Assembly: GCF_902506455.1 (NCBI RefSeq)
Contig: NZ_LR733844.1
Location: 1,622,224 to 1,686,223 of the forward strand
Direction: 5' to 3'
DNA length: 64,000 bases
From: Sphingomonas sp. 8AM
GTDB taxonomy: Bacteria > Pseudomonadota > Alphaproteobacteria > Sphingomonadales > Sphingomonadaceae
Shown: piece by piece, positions 28,798 through 37,607 of the stretch
Layout of the letters: the number at the start of each line of letters is the position of its first letter
Position numbering within the stretch: the first letter of the stretch is position 1
Program-made: the position numbers and the translations under genes
The notes under the pieces: model-generated
What the model saw: only the letters and a program-made list of their open reading frames with translations
Databases searched by the model: none
What the model was told of the DNA's origin: nothing

Positions 28798-29961
28798 TCA
28801 GGGGATGAAGACCGCGCGCAGGCAGCCGTCCTCCTTGTGCTTGAACATATGATAGCCTTTCGGGCTGTCCTCCAGCGCGAAGCGATGCGTGGCGAGGGCG
28901 GCGGGCGTCAGTTCGCCGCGTTGCGCGTGGTCCAGCAGACGCGGAACATAGGCCTGTCCATGCTGCTGCGCGGTCCGCACGGTGACACCCTTGTTCATCA
29001 GCAGCCCGAGCGGAAACTTGTCCATCATCCCGTAGACGCCCAGGATCGACAGCGTGCCGCCCTTGCGCACCGCCAGCATCGCCTCACGCAGCGCGGTGCC
29101 GCGGTCTGTTTCCATGTACAACGCCTGCTTGACCCGATCATAGGCCTGCTGGAGCCCGGTGCCGCCCGCCTCCATCCCGACGGCATCGATGCAGGCGTCG
29201 GGACCTCTGCCGCCGGTCAGTTCCTTCAGCGCCTCGACGACATCGACCTTGGTGTAGTCGAGCGTCATAGCGCCGAACGCGGCAGCCTGCGCCAGCCGTT
29301 CGGGATAGCGGTCGATCGCGATCACGCGCTCGGCGCCGAGGATCATCGCGCCTTGCTGCGCCATCAGGCCGACGCCCCCGCAACCCCAGACCGCGATCAC
29401 GTCGCCGCGCTGGATGTTGCAAAAATCGGCACCCATGAAGCCGGTGGGCGCGGCATCGGAGATGAAGAGCGCGGCTTCGTCCGACACGCCTTCGGGGACG
29501 ACGAAGCAATCGGTGTCGGCGAACGGCACGCGCACATATTCCGCGTGTGCACCGGCATAACCGCCGAACGCGTGGGAATAGGCGTAGATGCCGGCGGTCG
29601 GATAACCGAGCAGCGGCTCCTGCAATTCGGGCTTGGGATGGGTCGTGTCGCACAGCGAATAGAGGTCGTGCTGGCAATACCAGCATTGGCCGCAGGAAAT
29701 GAACGACGGCACGACGACACGATCGCCGCGCTTCACCTTGGTTACGTCGCGACCGACATCGACGATCTCGCCCATGAATTCATGACCCAGAACGTCGCCC
29801 GCCTTCATCGTCGGGATCAGGCCATCGATCAGGTGCAGGTCCGATCCGCAGGTGGTCGACAACCGGACCTTGAGGATCACGTCATTGGGGTTCAGAATCG
29901 AAGGATCGTCGACTGTTTCGACGCGCAGGTCGTTGACGCCGTTCCAGCAGAGTGCACGCAT
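28798..29961 (-). CDS. Zinc-dependent alcohol dehydrogenase (formaldehyde dehydrogenase-like) 2
   Basis: 387 residues, medium-chain dehydrogenase. Catalytic zinc ligands are Cys38 (TTCGSD) and His60-Glu61 (GHE). The structural zinc lobe has four Cys in FISCGQCWYC and SLC. The NAD(P) site is VWGCGGVGLMAQQ. The class resembles glutathione-independent formaldehyde dehydrogenases, but the substrate is not determined. A clear ribosome binding site (AGGAGAAACC) precedes the ATG. It is paralogous to the first gene of the same operon, with identical positions for both zinc sites. Confidence 0.9.
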   Translation of the reverse strand: MRALCWNGVNDLRVETVDDPSILNPNDVILKVRLSTTCGSDLHLIDGLIPTMKAGDVLGHEFMGEIVDVGRDVTKVKRGDRVVVPSFISCGQCWYCQHDLYSLCDTTHPKPELQEPLLGYPTAGIYAYSHAFGGYAGAHAEYVRVPFADTDCFVVPEGVSDEAALFISDAAPTGFMGADFCNIQRGDVIAVWGCGGVGLMAQQGAMILGAERVIAIDRYPERLAQAAAFGAMTLDYTKVDVVEALKELTGGRGPDACIDAVGMEAGGTGLQQAYDRVKQALYMETDRGTALREAMLAVRKGGTLSILGVYGMMDKFPLGLLMNKGVTVRTAQQHGQAYVPRLLDHAQRGELTPAALATHRFALEDSPKGYHMFKHKEDGCLRAVFIP

Positions 29962-29971
29962 CCGGTTTCTC

Positions 29972-30484
29972 CTAGCGATCGGTGCCGCCGTTGCGGGCGG
30001 CGGGTTGCGGATCGGTGGTGGGGATCTCGCCGGTCAGCGCGAGCGCACGGAACCGGTAGAGCGCCTTGGCCACGATCTCACGCGGGACGACGTGGAACAG
30101 CTTGCCCACCGCTTCGCCGACAACACCACCGGGGGGATCGAACCGCACGTCGAGATGGAGTTCGGTCCCACGATCGCCGGGCGCGGTGCGGAAGGTGAGC
30201 ACACCCGTGTTCGCCACATCGGCGCCGTCGAGCGTAGACCAGCGGACCTCGTCATCCGTCGCCTGCGCCGCCGTCCGCCAGCGATACGTGCCGCCGGCCG
30301 GACCGTGCGCGACCCAGTCGGTCGCACCATCGTCGGCGGTCGAGACATCGGCAAAGTCCGCCCAGATAGCGGATTGGACATCGGGGCTGAGCCATAGTGC
30401 ACGAAGTTCGTCGGCGGGCCTTCCGATCGTGATGGCGGCGCGCGCCGCCGCATCCAGAACGTCGTCGGTCGTATCTGCGGTCAT
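29972..30484 (-). CDS. SRPBCC-fold (START-like) protein
   Basis: 170 residues from the ATG at 30484, which has AGAAAGGG upstream. It shows the SRPBCC pattern: an N-terminal RPADELRALWLSP segment, a central WSTLDGADVANTGVLTFR strand pair, and a C-terminal long helix (EIVAKALYRFRALALTGE). Proteins of this kind bind hydrophobic ligands in a deep cavity and are often listed as cyclase/dehydrase. It sits between the two dehydrogenase genes and the membrane protein, suggesting it binds a lipid or aromatic intermediate. No enzymatic residues were identified. Confidence 0.8.
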   Translation of the reverse strand: MTADTTDDVLDAAARAAITIGRPADELRALWLSPDVQSAIWADFADVSTADDGATDWVAHGPAGGTYRWRTAAQATDDEVRWSTLDGADVANTGVLTFRTAPGDRGTELHLDVRFDPPGGVVGEAVGKLFHVVPREIVAKALYRFRALALTGEIPTTDPQPAARNGGTDR

Positions 30485-30593
30485 TGGTAAGCCCTTTCTG
30501 TTGCGACCCGGGATCGCGTGAGGGAAGGCAGCGCAGCCGCCGCAGCGCCGCCGGGGATGACGCGGGTTTGGTGCTGCGGTGCGTTGTCCGGCG

Positions 30594-31181
30594 CTAGGCA
30601 ACCACCATGGGCAGCGCGTCCGCGACGGTGCCTTCGGCGCGATAGTCGTCCGGGGTCTCGAAATCCTGCCGGGCCCGCCCGCGGGCCGCCTGCTCGCCGT
30701 TCGGCCAGCCGCTGCGATCCGAATAGTCGCGATCGCTGCCTGCGTCGCGCCGGTGGGCGGCCTTCACACCGGTATAGGCGGCGATGTCGAGCAACGTGAC
30801 GCCCACGACCAGCGCCGTCGCCACCGCAGCATTGTGTCGCTTCGGGTTGTCACGATGCAGTGCAGTGGCAAGCGTCGCGAGATCGAGCGCGTCGCCGCCG
30901 ATCCGTGCCGCCAGCCCGATCGGCTTGTCGATCGACAGCGTCGGGACTGCACTGGCCAGTTCGCGCGCGCCATAGCCGCGGATCAGCGCCTCCTTGCCTT
31001 CCAGACCAAGGCTGCGGGCGAGCTTGCCCGGCGCGACCAGTTCGGCGACGCCGAGCCCGATCGAAAACCAGCCGAGCGCACGGGCGAGCCGGTCGGCACC
31101 GCTCATCGAGCTGGGACCTTTACGCTCGACGCGAGGATCGCCGGGCGAGCGGGCGATGCCGGTAAGATTGGTGAGTGACAT
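30594..31181 (-). CDS. Membrane protein of the alcohol dehydrogenase operon, function unknown
   Basis: 195 residues. A polar N-terminus precedes hydrophobic stretches near 34-50 (ALGWFSIGLGVAELVAPG), 70-90 and 118-138 (AAVATALVVGVTLLDIAAYT). The C-terminal 55 residues are hydrophilic and charged (HRRDAGSDRDYSDRSGWPNG). I do not recognise a named family with certainty. The ATG at 31181 has GGAGG 9 nt upstream and begins 11 bp after the first dehydrogenase stop, so cotranscription is very likely. Confidence 0.75.
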   Translation of the reverse strand: MSLTNLTGIARSPGDPRVERKGPSSMSGADRLARALGWFSIGLGVAELVAPGKLARSLGLEGKEALIRGYGARELASAVPTLSIDKPIGLAARIGGDALDLATLATALHRDNPKRHNAAVATALVVGVTLLDIAAYTGVKAAHRRDAGSDRDYSDRSGWPNGEQAARGRARQDFETPDDYRAEGTVADALPMVVA

Positions 31182-31192
31182 GGGTGCCTCCG

Positions 31193-32368
31193 TCAGGGCT
31201 GGAGCATGACCTTGATGCAGCCGTCCGCCTTGTCGCGGAACGTCCTGTACATTTCGGGACCTTGGGACAGGTCGACCTTGTGGGTGATGACGAACGAGGG
31301 ATCGATCTGACCGTCTTCGATCCGGCGCAGCAGGTCGCCGGTCCAGCGGGGCACATGCGCCTGCGCCATGCGGAAGGTCAGGCCCTTGTTCATCGCCTGT
31401 CCCATCGGGATCTTGTCGACCAGGCCGAGATAGACCCCGATGATCGAGATGACGCCGGCCGGGCGACAGACAAAGATCATCTCGCGCAACACATGCGGCC
31501 GATCGTTCTCCGCCATCAGCATCTGCTTGGCGCGATCAAGCATCGTGTCCGGCTGGCCGAAGCTGACATGGCTCTCGGTGCCGACCGCATCGATGCATTT
31601 TTGCGGGCCGAGGCCGCCGGTCAGCTCGTTCAGCCGCTCGACGACGCTTTCCTCGTCGAAGTTGATCGTGATCGCGCCCGCCGCAGCCGCCATCGACAGC
31701 CGTTCGGGCAGGTGGTCGATCGCCACCACCTGTTCCGCGCCGAGCAGGATCGCCGAGCGGATCGCCATCTGCCCCACCGGCCCACAGCCCCAGATCGCGA
31801 CGGTGTCGCCGGGCTGGATGTCGGCCTGCACCGCCGCCTGCCATCCGGTCGGCAGGATATCGGACAGGAACAGCAGCTTTTCGTCATCGATGCCGTCGGG
31901 CACCTTGATGTGCGTGGTGTCGGCGAAGGGCACGCGCAGATATTCAGCCTGGCCGCCGGGATAGCCGCCGGTCAGGTGCGTGTAGCCGAACAGCCCCGCA
32001 GTGCGGTGGCCGAACGCCTTGTCGCCCAGATCGCCCTTGCGGTTGGTGCGCTGGCACACCGAGAAATTGCCGCGCAGGCATTGCTCGCACTCGCCGCACT
32101 GGATGGTGAAGGGGATGACGACGCGATCGCCCTTCTTCAGCTTGCCTTTCGACCCGCTGCCGACCTCGACCACTTCGCCCATCGTCTCGTGCCCCATGAT
32201 GTCGCCGGGCAGCATCGCGGGCACGAGATTGTGGAAGAGGTGAAGATCGGAACCGCAGATCGCGCAGCTTGTAACCTTGATTATTGCGTCGCGCGGATCT
32301 TCGATCGAAGGGTCAGACACCGTGTCGTACCGTATGTCCTCCTTGCCGTGCCAGACTAGGGCCTTCAT
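31193..32368 (-). CDS. Zinc-dependent alcohol dehydrogenase (formaldehyde dehydrogenase-like) 1
   Basis: 391 residues. Catalytic zinc ligands are Cys38 (ICGSD) and His60-Glu61 (GHE); the structural zinc Cys cluster is QCGECEQC plus SVC. The coenzyme motif is IWGCGPVGQMAI. The C-terminal GVYLGLVDKIPMGQAMNKG segment is shared with dehydrogenase 2. It is the first gene of the five-gene operon, preceded by a GAGGAG site. Its promoter region faces the PAS-LuxR regulator gene. Likely role: oxidation of an aldehyde or alcohol, perhaps under stress. Confidence 0.92.
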   Translation of the reverse strand: MKALVWHGKEDIRYDTVSDPSIEDPRDAIIKVTSCAICGSDLHLFHNLVPAMLPGDIMGHETMGEVVEVGSGSKGKLKKGDRVVIPFTIQCGECEQCLRGNFSVCQRTNRKGDLGDKAFGHRTAGLFGYTHLTGGYPGGQAEYLRVPFADTTHIKVPDGIDDEKLLFLSDILPTGWQAAVQADIQPGDTVAIWGCGPVGQMAIRSAILLGAEQVVAIDHLPERLSMAAAAGAITINFDEESVVERLNELTGGLGPQKCIDAVGTESHVSFGQPDTMLDRAKQMLMAENDRPHVLREMIFVCRPAGVISIIGVYLGLVDKIPMGQAMNKGLTFRMAQAHVPRWTGDLLRRIEDGQIDPSFVITHKVDLSQGPEMYRTFRDKADGCIKVMLQP

Positions 32369-32502
32369 GCTGGTCTCCTCGGTTAAGGGAGATCACCTAA
32401 ACTTCTATAATCAATGCCGAACATGCGGGTGATCCCTAGGGAACATCACGCGTCTTCCGGCGCTTGCGCGGCTGCGATGCCGATGTGCGAAGGCCGCGCG
32501 CC
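32369..32502. promoter_or_regulatory. Divergent control region between dehydrogenase operon and PAS-LuxR regulator
   Basis: 134 bp that must contain both promoters. A perfect 10-bp palindrome TCCCTAGGGA lies at 32433-32442, flanked by GTGAT (32429-32433) and ATCAC (32445-32449), making a wider imperfect dyad of about 21 bp. That is the size expected for a LuxR-type dimer site. On the minus strand, TATAGA about 35 bp upstream of the operon start may be its -10. Confidence 0.45.
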
Positions 32503-34350
32503 TTGATCGAGAAGGCATCACCGACCGCTGGGTCAAAAGACGTTGCGAAAGGCGTCGGCGATCAGGATCTGGCGCGTCAGTTGCGCTTTCTCGAAGCCAA
32601 CCTCTCGTCGTTCCCGGATTACGTCTACGCCTTCGATCGGGAACGTCGGTTCGCCTATGCCAATCCCCCCATGCTGGCGCTCTTCGAGCTCACCTCGGAT
32701 GAGATGGTCGGCAAGACCTTTGCCGACCTCGATTACCCGCCTGATCTGGCGGCGCTGCTGAATGGCCACATCGATCGCATTTTTGCCGAGGGTGTGACCG
32801 TGGAGGATGAGGTATTCTATCGCACCCCGTCCGGTCACGCCGCGTTCTTCGCCTACCTCTGGGGGCCGGTCCGTGGCGCAGATGGGGTCATCGAGCAGGT
32901 CGTCGGGGTATCACGCGACACCAGTGAGCGGCGCGCCTGCGAGGAGGCGTTGCGCAAGAGCGAAGCGCGGCTTCGCGCCGCGACTGAGCTGGTGGGCGTC
33001 GGTATATACGCCTGGGACCCTGTCACCGGCGCGCTCGACTGGGACGAGCGGCTGCGTGCGATGTGGGGTCTCCCGCCTGACGCAGCAGTCGACGTCGACG
33101 TGTATGAGGCCGGCATTCACCCGGACGACCTCCCGCGTGTCCACAGCGCGATAGCGGCATGCATCGATCCGGCGGGCGACGGCCATTACGGCATCGAATA
33201 TCGTGTGATCGGGCGAGACGACGGCGTCACGCGGCACATCGCGACTTCCGGCCAGACCAGCTTCCGGGAGGGTCGGGCCGTCGGCTTCGTCGGTGCGGCG
33301 ATCGATATGACAACGCAACGCACCGCCGAGGCGGCAATCCGGGTGAACGAGGCGCAGTTTCGCGGTTTTGCCGCTCACAGCAGCAACCTGATCTGGATCG
33401 GAGACCCGGTTGCGGACACGATCATCTATCGAAGTGCCGCCTATGAACGGATCTGGGGCATACCTTGTCCGGCCGGAGCGACCGGTTTCGTCGAATGGAT
33501 GAACGACGTTCATCCCGATGACCGATCGCAGGTCGAACATGCGCTTTCCTCCGTCAAGGCCGGTGAGGTTGTCCAGTTCGAATACCGGATCATCCGTCCG
33601 CAAGACGGCGCGATCCGCTGGCTTCGCGACACCAGCTTTCCGATCCCCGACGATGCCGGTGTCGTGGCCCGGATCGGCGGCATCGCGGAGGATTTGACCC
33701 AGGAGGACATTCGTCAGGCGTACGTGGTCAGCGCCCGGGCAACCGAAGCGCGCAAGCTGGGAAACTTCGTCCGGTCGCTCGGTTACCGCGTGCGGACATT
33801 CGACAGCGCCGCGGCGTTCCTCGACATTGCGGCGGTCCTCGCTCCCGGCTGCGTACTCGTGGACCTGCGCAAGGCAAGGAGTGACGGACTTTCGGTGCCG
33901 CGCGAGCTCAAGGCGCGATCGGTGGCGCTGCCGGTGATCGCGATCGATGCGCCCGGGGCAGACACTGCGGCGGCGGTCGCCGCCATGAAAGCCGGTGCCA
34001 TCGATTATGTCATCGCCGGGGACGAGGGATTTGCGGCCAGCACGCTCGCAAACGCCATGGCGGAATGTCACGGCGCGGCTCGTCCGACGACTCGCGACGA
34101 GAACGCAGGTGCGCGCATCGCCCGGCTGACCACGCGCGAGCGCGAGGTGCTCGCCGGCCTTGTCGATGGCGGCACCAACAAGATCATCGGTCAGAAGCTC
34201 GGCATCAGCCCGCGGACCGTCGAACTGCACCGCGCACAGGTCATGAACCGACTCGATGTAGGCAATCTGACCGAGTTGCTCCAGGTCGCGCTCGCCGCCG
34301 GCTTCACGCCATCGGGCGGGGACGGCAGGGATCCGGGCAAAATCACCTAG
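32503..34350 (+). CDS. PAS-PAS-PAS-pseudoreceiver-LuxR transcriptional regulator
   Basis: 615 residues from a TTG with GAAGG 9 nt upstream (TTG 32464 and GTG 32485 are alternatives). Three PAS domains with PAC-like ends (VGVSRDTSERR, GFVGAAIDMTTQRT, RIGGIAEDLTQED) span about 25-400. A FixJ-like receiver (405-515) keeps Asp454 in VLVDLRKARSDGL, but the acidic pair and KPF lysine are lost (YVVSARATEA, VIAGDEGF). A LuxR HTH (545-600; LTTREREVLAGLVDGGTNK, GISPRTVELHRAQVMNR) ends the protein. It is soluble. It probably senses a ligand or redox state directly and controls the divergent dehydrogenase operon. Confidence 0.85.
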   Translation: MIEKASPTAGSKDVAKGVGDQDLARQLRFLEANLSSFPDYVYAFDRERRFAYANPPMLALFELTSDEMVGKTFADLDYPPDLAALLNGHIDRIFAEGVTVEDEVFYRTPSGHAAFFAYLWGPVRGADGVIEQVVGVSRDTSERRACEEALRKSEARLRAATELVGVGIYAWDPVTGALDWDERLRAMWGLPPDAAVDVDVYEAGIHPDDLPRVHSAIAACIDPAGDGHYGIEYRVIGRDDGVTRHIATSGQTSFREGRAVGFVGAAIDMTTQRTAEAAIRVNEAQFRGFAAHSSNLIWIGDPVADTIIYRSAAYERIWGIPCPAGATGFVEWMNDVHPDDRSQVEHALSSVKAGEVVQFEYRIIRPQDGAIRWLRDTSFPIPDDAGVVARIGGIAEDLTQEDIRQAYVVSARATEARKLGNFVRSLGYRVRTFDSAAAFLDIAAVLAPGCVLVDLRKARSDGLSVPRELKARSVALPVIAIDAPGADTAAAVAAMKAGAIDYVIAGDEGFAASTLANAMAECHGAARPTTRDENAGARIARLTTREREVLAGLVDGGTNKIIGQKLGISPRTVELHRAQVMNRLDVGNLTELLQVALAAGFTPSGGDGRDPGKIT

Positions 34351-35093
34351 GGATCCTCCGTTTGCCGCCGGCGGCGGCGCATCATCGAACAGGCTTAGTG
34401 CGACGTAATGTCCAGCGATGACGCGATTCATGATCCTGACCACGCCCTGGTGATCTTACGGCGACGCTTCGCCTCGCCGCTCGCTTGCGGGCCGGGCGGA
34501 AACCGCGCCCGTCGCGCGCTCGATGCGGAGGAGCATTGGGTCATGACCGATGCTATCGCAGATCGCGGCATGCGGATCGTCGTGTGTGACCGCGCCAAGC
34601 GCTATAGCGCTCCCCGAACAAGGTCCTGCCGCTATTCGATTGGTGTTGATATCGTCGCGTAACGATGAACTGCGCTTGCTTCGTGTCGGAAGTTCGGAGT
34701 TGGCCGTCATGATACCCGATGAAGCAGGAGCAACCGGCCGATGCGCTCGGCCTTCCCTTTTTCACGCCAAAAGGAAGTACGAACGCGGCATCATGATGAT
34801 CTGGTCCCGGTCCGGATGGGACAAAGCTTCGAGGGAAATCGGGAGGCCGGAGCGATACGCTTCGGCCACGACGATCGGCTGAACCGAGCACGTCAGCAAC
34901 TTGATCGTGCCCGATCGGCAACAATCGCCTGCACCCGCCTTCATGCCACGGGATGAACGACGCCGGATCAGCCCAGCATGAGAACGGCCTGGCAACATCC
35001 AATTCAACCGTGAGCGCCGGCAAAGCGAGCCGAAAGGTGATGCAGCCGGCGGCGATTGCATACTCATAGCCGGCCCAACCGGGAAAACGGCGG
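34351..35093. other. 743-bp stretch without a convincing gene
   Basis: Between the LuxR regulator and tRNA-Ser. Several open frames exist on both strands but none shows a family motif, consistent codon use or a good start site. Structured items are CCTAGGGATC at 34346-34355, a GC-rich inverted repeat around 34363-34377, and a perfect 14-bp palindrome AGCGCTATAGCGCT at 34598-34611. It may hold decayed coding sequence or an unrecognised RNA. Confidence 0.45.
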
Positions 35094-35180
35094 CGGAAGA
35101 GGTGGGATTCGAACCCACGGAGAGCTTGCACCCTCGCTGGTTTTCAAGACCAGTGCCTTAAACCGCTCGGCCACTCTTCC
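35094..35180 (-). tRNA. tRNA-Ser (anticodon UGA)
   Basis: 87 nt on the minus strand. The acceptor stem pairs GGAAGAG with CTCTTCC, followed by a G discriminator. The anticodon arm CTGGT-CTTGAAA-ACCAG carries anticodon TGA, and a long variable arm (CGAGGGTGCAAGCTCTC) is typical of class II serine tRNA. The T arm is GTGGG-TTCGAAT-CCCAC. The CCA end is not encoded (the next bases read CCG). Confidence 0.96.
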
Positions 35181-35317
35181 CGTCGCGCGGTGGCGGTGCC
35201 TATGGCAGCAAGGCTCGGACGTGTTCAAGCCCCCTGGTGTCGCTGCGGTCGTCCGTGCCGCGGGCGCGACGATTTGCGGTACCGCCGCAGCACGCGCTGT
35301 GTCAGAACCGGACGATC

Positions 35318-36346
35318 ATGAAAGCGGTAACAACTCTCACGCGCGGTCTGGCCGCAGGGGCGTGCCTGATCGCGCCGACGATGGCCCCGGCACAGGACGA
35401 CAGCGCGTTCCGGACCTATCTGACGCAGGTACGCGGGCGTGCGCTGGCGGCGGGCGTCTCGGCGGCGACGGCCGACAACGTACTGCCCGCGCTGACCTTC
35501 AACCCGCGCGTGGTCGCGCTCGACCAGCAGCAGCCCGAAGCGCGCCCCAATGCCCCGGTCCCACGCTTCGCGCCCTATCGCACCATGCACGTCGACACCG
35601 CGCGCATCTCGCGCGGACGCGCCACCTACACCGCACAGCGCGCCCGGCTGGCGCGGGTCGAGGCGGCGACCGGCGTACCCGAGGAGATCATGGTCGCGAT
35701 CTGGGGCCATGAGACCAACTACGGCAGCTACACCGGCGATTTCGACACGGTGCGCAGCCTCGCAAGCCTCGCGTACGAGGGGCGCCGCCGCCCGCTGTTC
35801 GAGGGCGAACTGATCGCCGCGCTGAAGATGATCGATCGCGGCGTCTCGCGCACGCAGCTCACCGGGAGCTGGGCCGGCGCGATGGGCAATCCGCAATTCC
35901 TGCCCTCCGTCTACCTCCGCCTCGCGCGTGATGGTGACGGAGACGGCCGCGCCGACATCTGGAACTCGGCGGCCGACACACTGGCGTCGATCGGCAATTA
36001 CTTCGTCCAGGCCGGCTGGCGACGCGGCCAGCCGTGGGGCGTCGCGGTCAACGTGCCCGCCAGCTTCGACCGTAGCGAGGTGCGCAACCGGCTCGTCTCG
36101 CCGCGCTGCCCGCGCGTGTTCGAGCGGCACAGCGGCTGGCACTCGATGGCGGAGTGGCGCGCGCTGGGCGTGTCGACGCAGGGCCGCACGCTGGCTGACG
36201 ACGTGCAGGCGACGCTGATCGAGCCCGATGGCCCCGGCCAGACCGCCTATCTGCTGACGGGCAATTACCGCGTGATCCTCGACTATAACTGTTCGAATTT
36301 CTACGCGCTGTCCGTCGGCCTGCTCGCCGATGCGATTGCGTCATAG
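35318..36346 (+). CDS. Lytic murein transglycosylase, MltB family
   Basis: 342 residues with a signal peptide (MKAVTTLTRGLAAGACLIAP, cleavage near PAQ). The catalytic Glu is in IWGHETNYGSYTG, and the MltB-specific blocks SYVRSLASLAYE-like (DTVRSLASLAYEGRRRP), GSWAGAMGNPQFLPSVY and DGDGDGRADIWNSAADTLAS follow. It cleaves peptidoglycan between MurNAc and GlcNAc, forming 1,6-anhydro ends, in the periplasm. The ATG at 35318 gives the proper signal sequence. The next gene, a D,D-carboxypeptidase, also works on peptidoglycan. Confidence 0.93.
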   Translation: MKAVTTLTRGLAAGACLIAPTMAPAQDDSAFRTYLTQVRGRALAAGVSAATADNVLPALTFNPRVVALDQQQPEARPNAPVPRFAPYRTMHVDTARISRGRATYTAQRARLARVEAATGVPEEIMVAIWGHETNYGSYTGDFDTVRSLASLAYEGRRRPLFEGELIAALKMIDRGVSRTQLTGSWAGAMGNPQFLPSVYLRLARDGDGDGRADIWNSAADTLASIGNYFVQAGWRRGQPWGVAVNVPASFDRSEVRNRLVSPRCPRVFERHSGWHSMAEWRALGVSTQGRTLADDVQATLIEPDGPGQTAYLLTGNYRVILDYNCSNFYALSVGLLADAIAS

Positions 36347-36426
36347 CGGCGGGTGACGCGCGCGCGGCGCGGCGCTATGGCATGTCGCCACATCGTTAAT
36401 TCTCGCTTCGACACACGGAATCATAA

Positions 36427-37593
36427 ATGACCAAGCTGCTGACCGTCCTTGCGCTTCCCGCTGCCGTCGTCGCGCTGGCGATGCCCGCCGTCGCCGCCGC
36501 GCCGCAGTTCGACACGCCGGCACCGGTCGCCTTCATGGAGGATCTGTCGTCGGGCGCGGTGCTGTTCGCGCGCGACGCCGATCGCCGGATGCCCCCGGCG
36601 TCGATGGCGAAGATGATGACGGTCTACACCGCGTTCCAGATGATCGCGCACGGCGACCTGAAGCTCGACACCGAGTTCGAGGTGCGGCCCGAGACGTGGC
36701 AGAAGTGGCACGGCCCGCAGGCGGGGTCGACGATGTTCCTGTCCTCGGGCGAGCGCGTTTCCGTCGCCAACCTGCTCTACGGCATCGTCACCTTGTCGGG
36801 GAACGACGCGTGCATCGTGCTCGCCGAGGGTATCTCGGGTACCGAGCAGGCGTTCGTCGAGCGGATGAACGAGGATGCCGCGAAGCTGGGGCTCAAGAAC
36901 AGCCACTTCGGTACCGCGAACGGCTGGCCGGACGGCGGCGTCACCTATGTCACGGCGCGCGATCTCGCCACGCTGGCGGCAGCAACGATCCAGCAGCACC
37001 CGAAGCTCTACAAGCAATTCTATTCGCGGCGTGATTTCACCTGGGGCAAGACGTTGGGCGGCGGGCAGGCGATCACCCAGGCCAATCGTGACCCGTTGCT
37101 CGGCCGGGTTGCCGGCGCCGACGGTCTGAAGACCGGCCACACCGATGAAGCCGGCTATGGCTTCACGGGTTCGGCCGAGCAGAATGGCCGCCGGCTCGTG
37201 ATGGTGCTGGCCGGGCTGACCAGCTTCAACCAGCGCGCGAGTGAATCGGTGCGCTTCATGGAATGGGGCTTCCGCGCGTGGCAGGCCAAGCCGGTCGTGA
37301 AGGCCGGCCGCGAGGTCGGCACTGCCGCGGTCCAGCTCGGCAGCGCACGCGAGGTGAAGCTCGTCGCGCCGAAGGACCTGACCGTCACGATCCCGTCGGG
37401 CAGCCGGCCGAAGCTCGCCGCGAAGATCGTCTATGACGGCCCGATCAAGGCGCCGATCAAGCAGGGCGCGCACATCGCCGATCTCGTCGTGTCGTCGCCC
37501 GGCCTGCCCGAGCAGCGGATGCCACTAGTCGCCGGTGGCGACGTCGGCGAGGCGGGCTTCTTCGGCCGTGCATGGCAGGGGCTGTTCGGCTGA
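36427..37593 (+). CDS. D-alanyl-D-alanine carboxypeptidase (PBP5-like, peptidase S11)
   Basis: 388 residues with a signal peptide (LLTVLALPAAVVALAMPAVAAA). The penicillin-binding motifs are SMAK (nucleophile Ser, in PPASMAKMMTVYT), SGN (in TLSGNDACIVLA) and KTG (in GLKTGHTDEAG). The C-terminal beta-domain ends in an amphipathic GRAWQGLFG tail that may anchor it to the membrane. It trims the terminal D-Ala from stem pentapeptides. It is followed after 14 bp by tmk. Confidence 0.94.
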   Translation: MTKLLTVLALPAAVVALAMPAVAAAPQFDTPAPVAFMEDLSSGAVLFARDADRRMPPASMAKMMTVYTAFQMIAHGDLKLDTEFEVRPETWQKWHGPQAGSTMFLSSGERVSVANLLYGIVTLSGNDACIVLAEGISGTEQAFVERMNEDAAKLGLKNSHFGTANGWPDGGVTYVTARDLATLAAATIQQHPKLYKQFYSRRDFTWGKTLGGGQAITQANRDPLLGRVAGADGLKTGHTDEAGYGFTGSAEQNGRRLVMVLAGLTSFNQRASESVRFMEWGFRAWQAKPVVKAGREVGTAAVQLGSAREVKLVAPKDLTVTIPSGSRPKLAAKIVYDGPIKAPIKQGAHIADLVVSSPGLPEQRMPLVAGGDVGEAGFFGRAWQGLFG

Positions 37594-37607
37594 CCGGCAG
37601 CACCGGC

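Noticed and set aside
32440-32464. GGAAC at 32440-32444 as the -35 of a general stress (EcfG) promoter
   Set aside because: The expected GTT-type -10 at 16-17 bp is missing; the bases there read CGCTT.
34553-35131. A 192-codon minus-strand frame upstream of tRNA-Ser
   Set aside because: It begins inside the tRNA gene and shows no recognisable protein features.
35056-35712. A 218-codon plus-strand frame containing GGIRTHGELAPSLVFKTSALNRSATLP
   Set aside because: This sequence is the antisense of tRNA-Ser, a known source of false protein entries, and the rest overlaps the transglycosylase gene in another frame.
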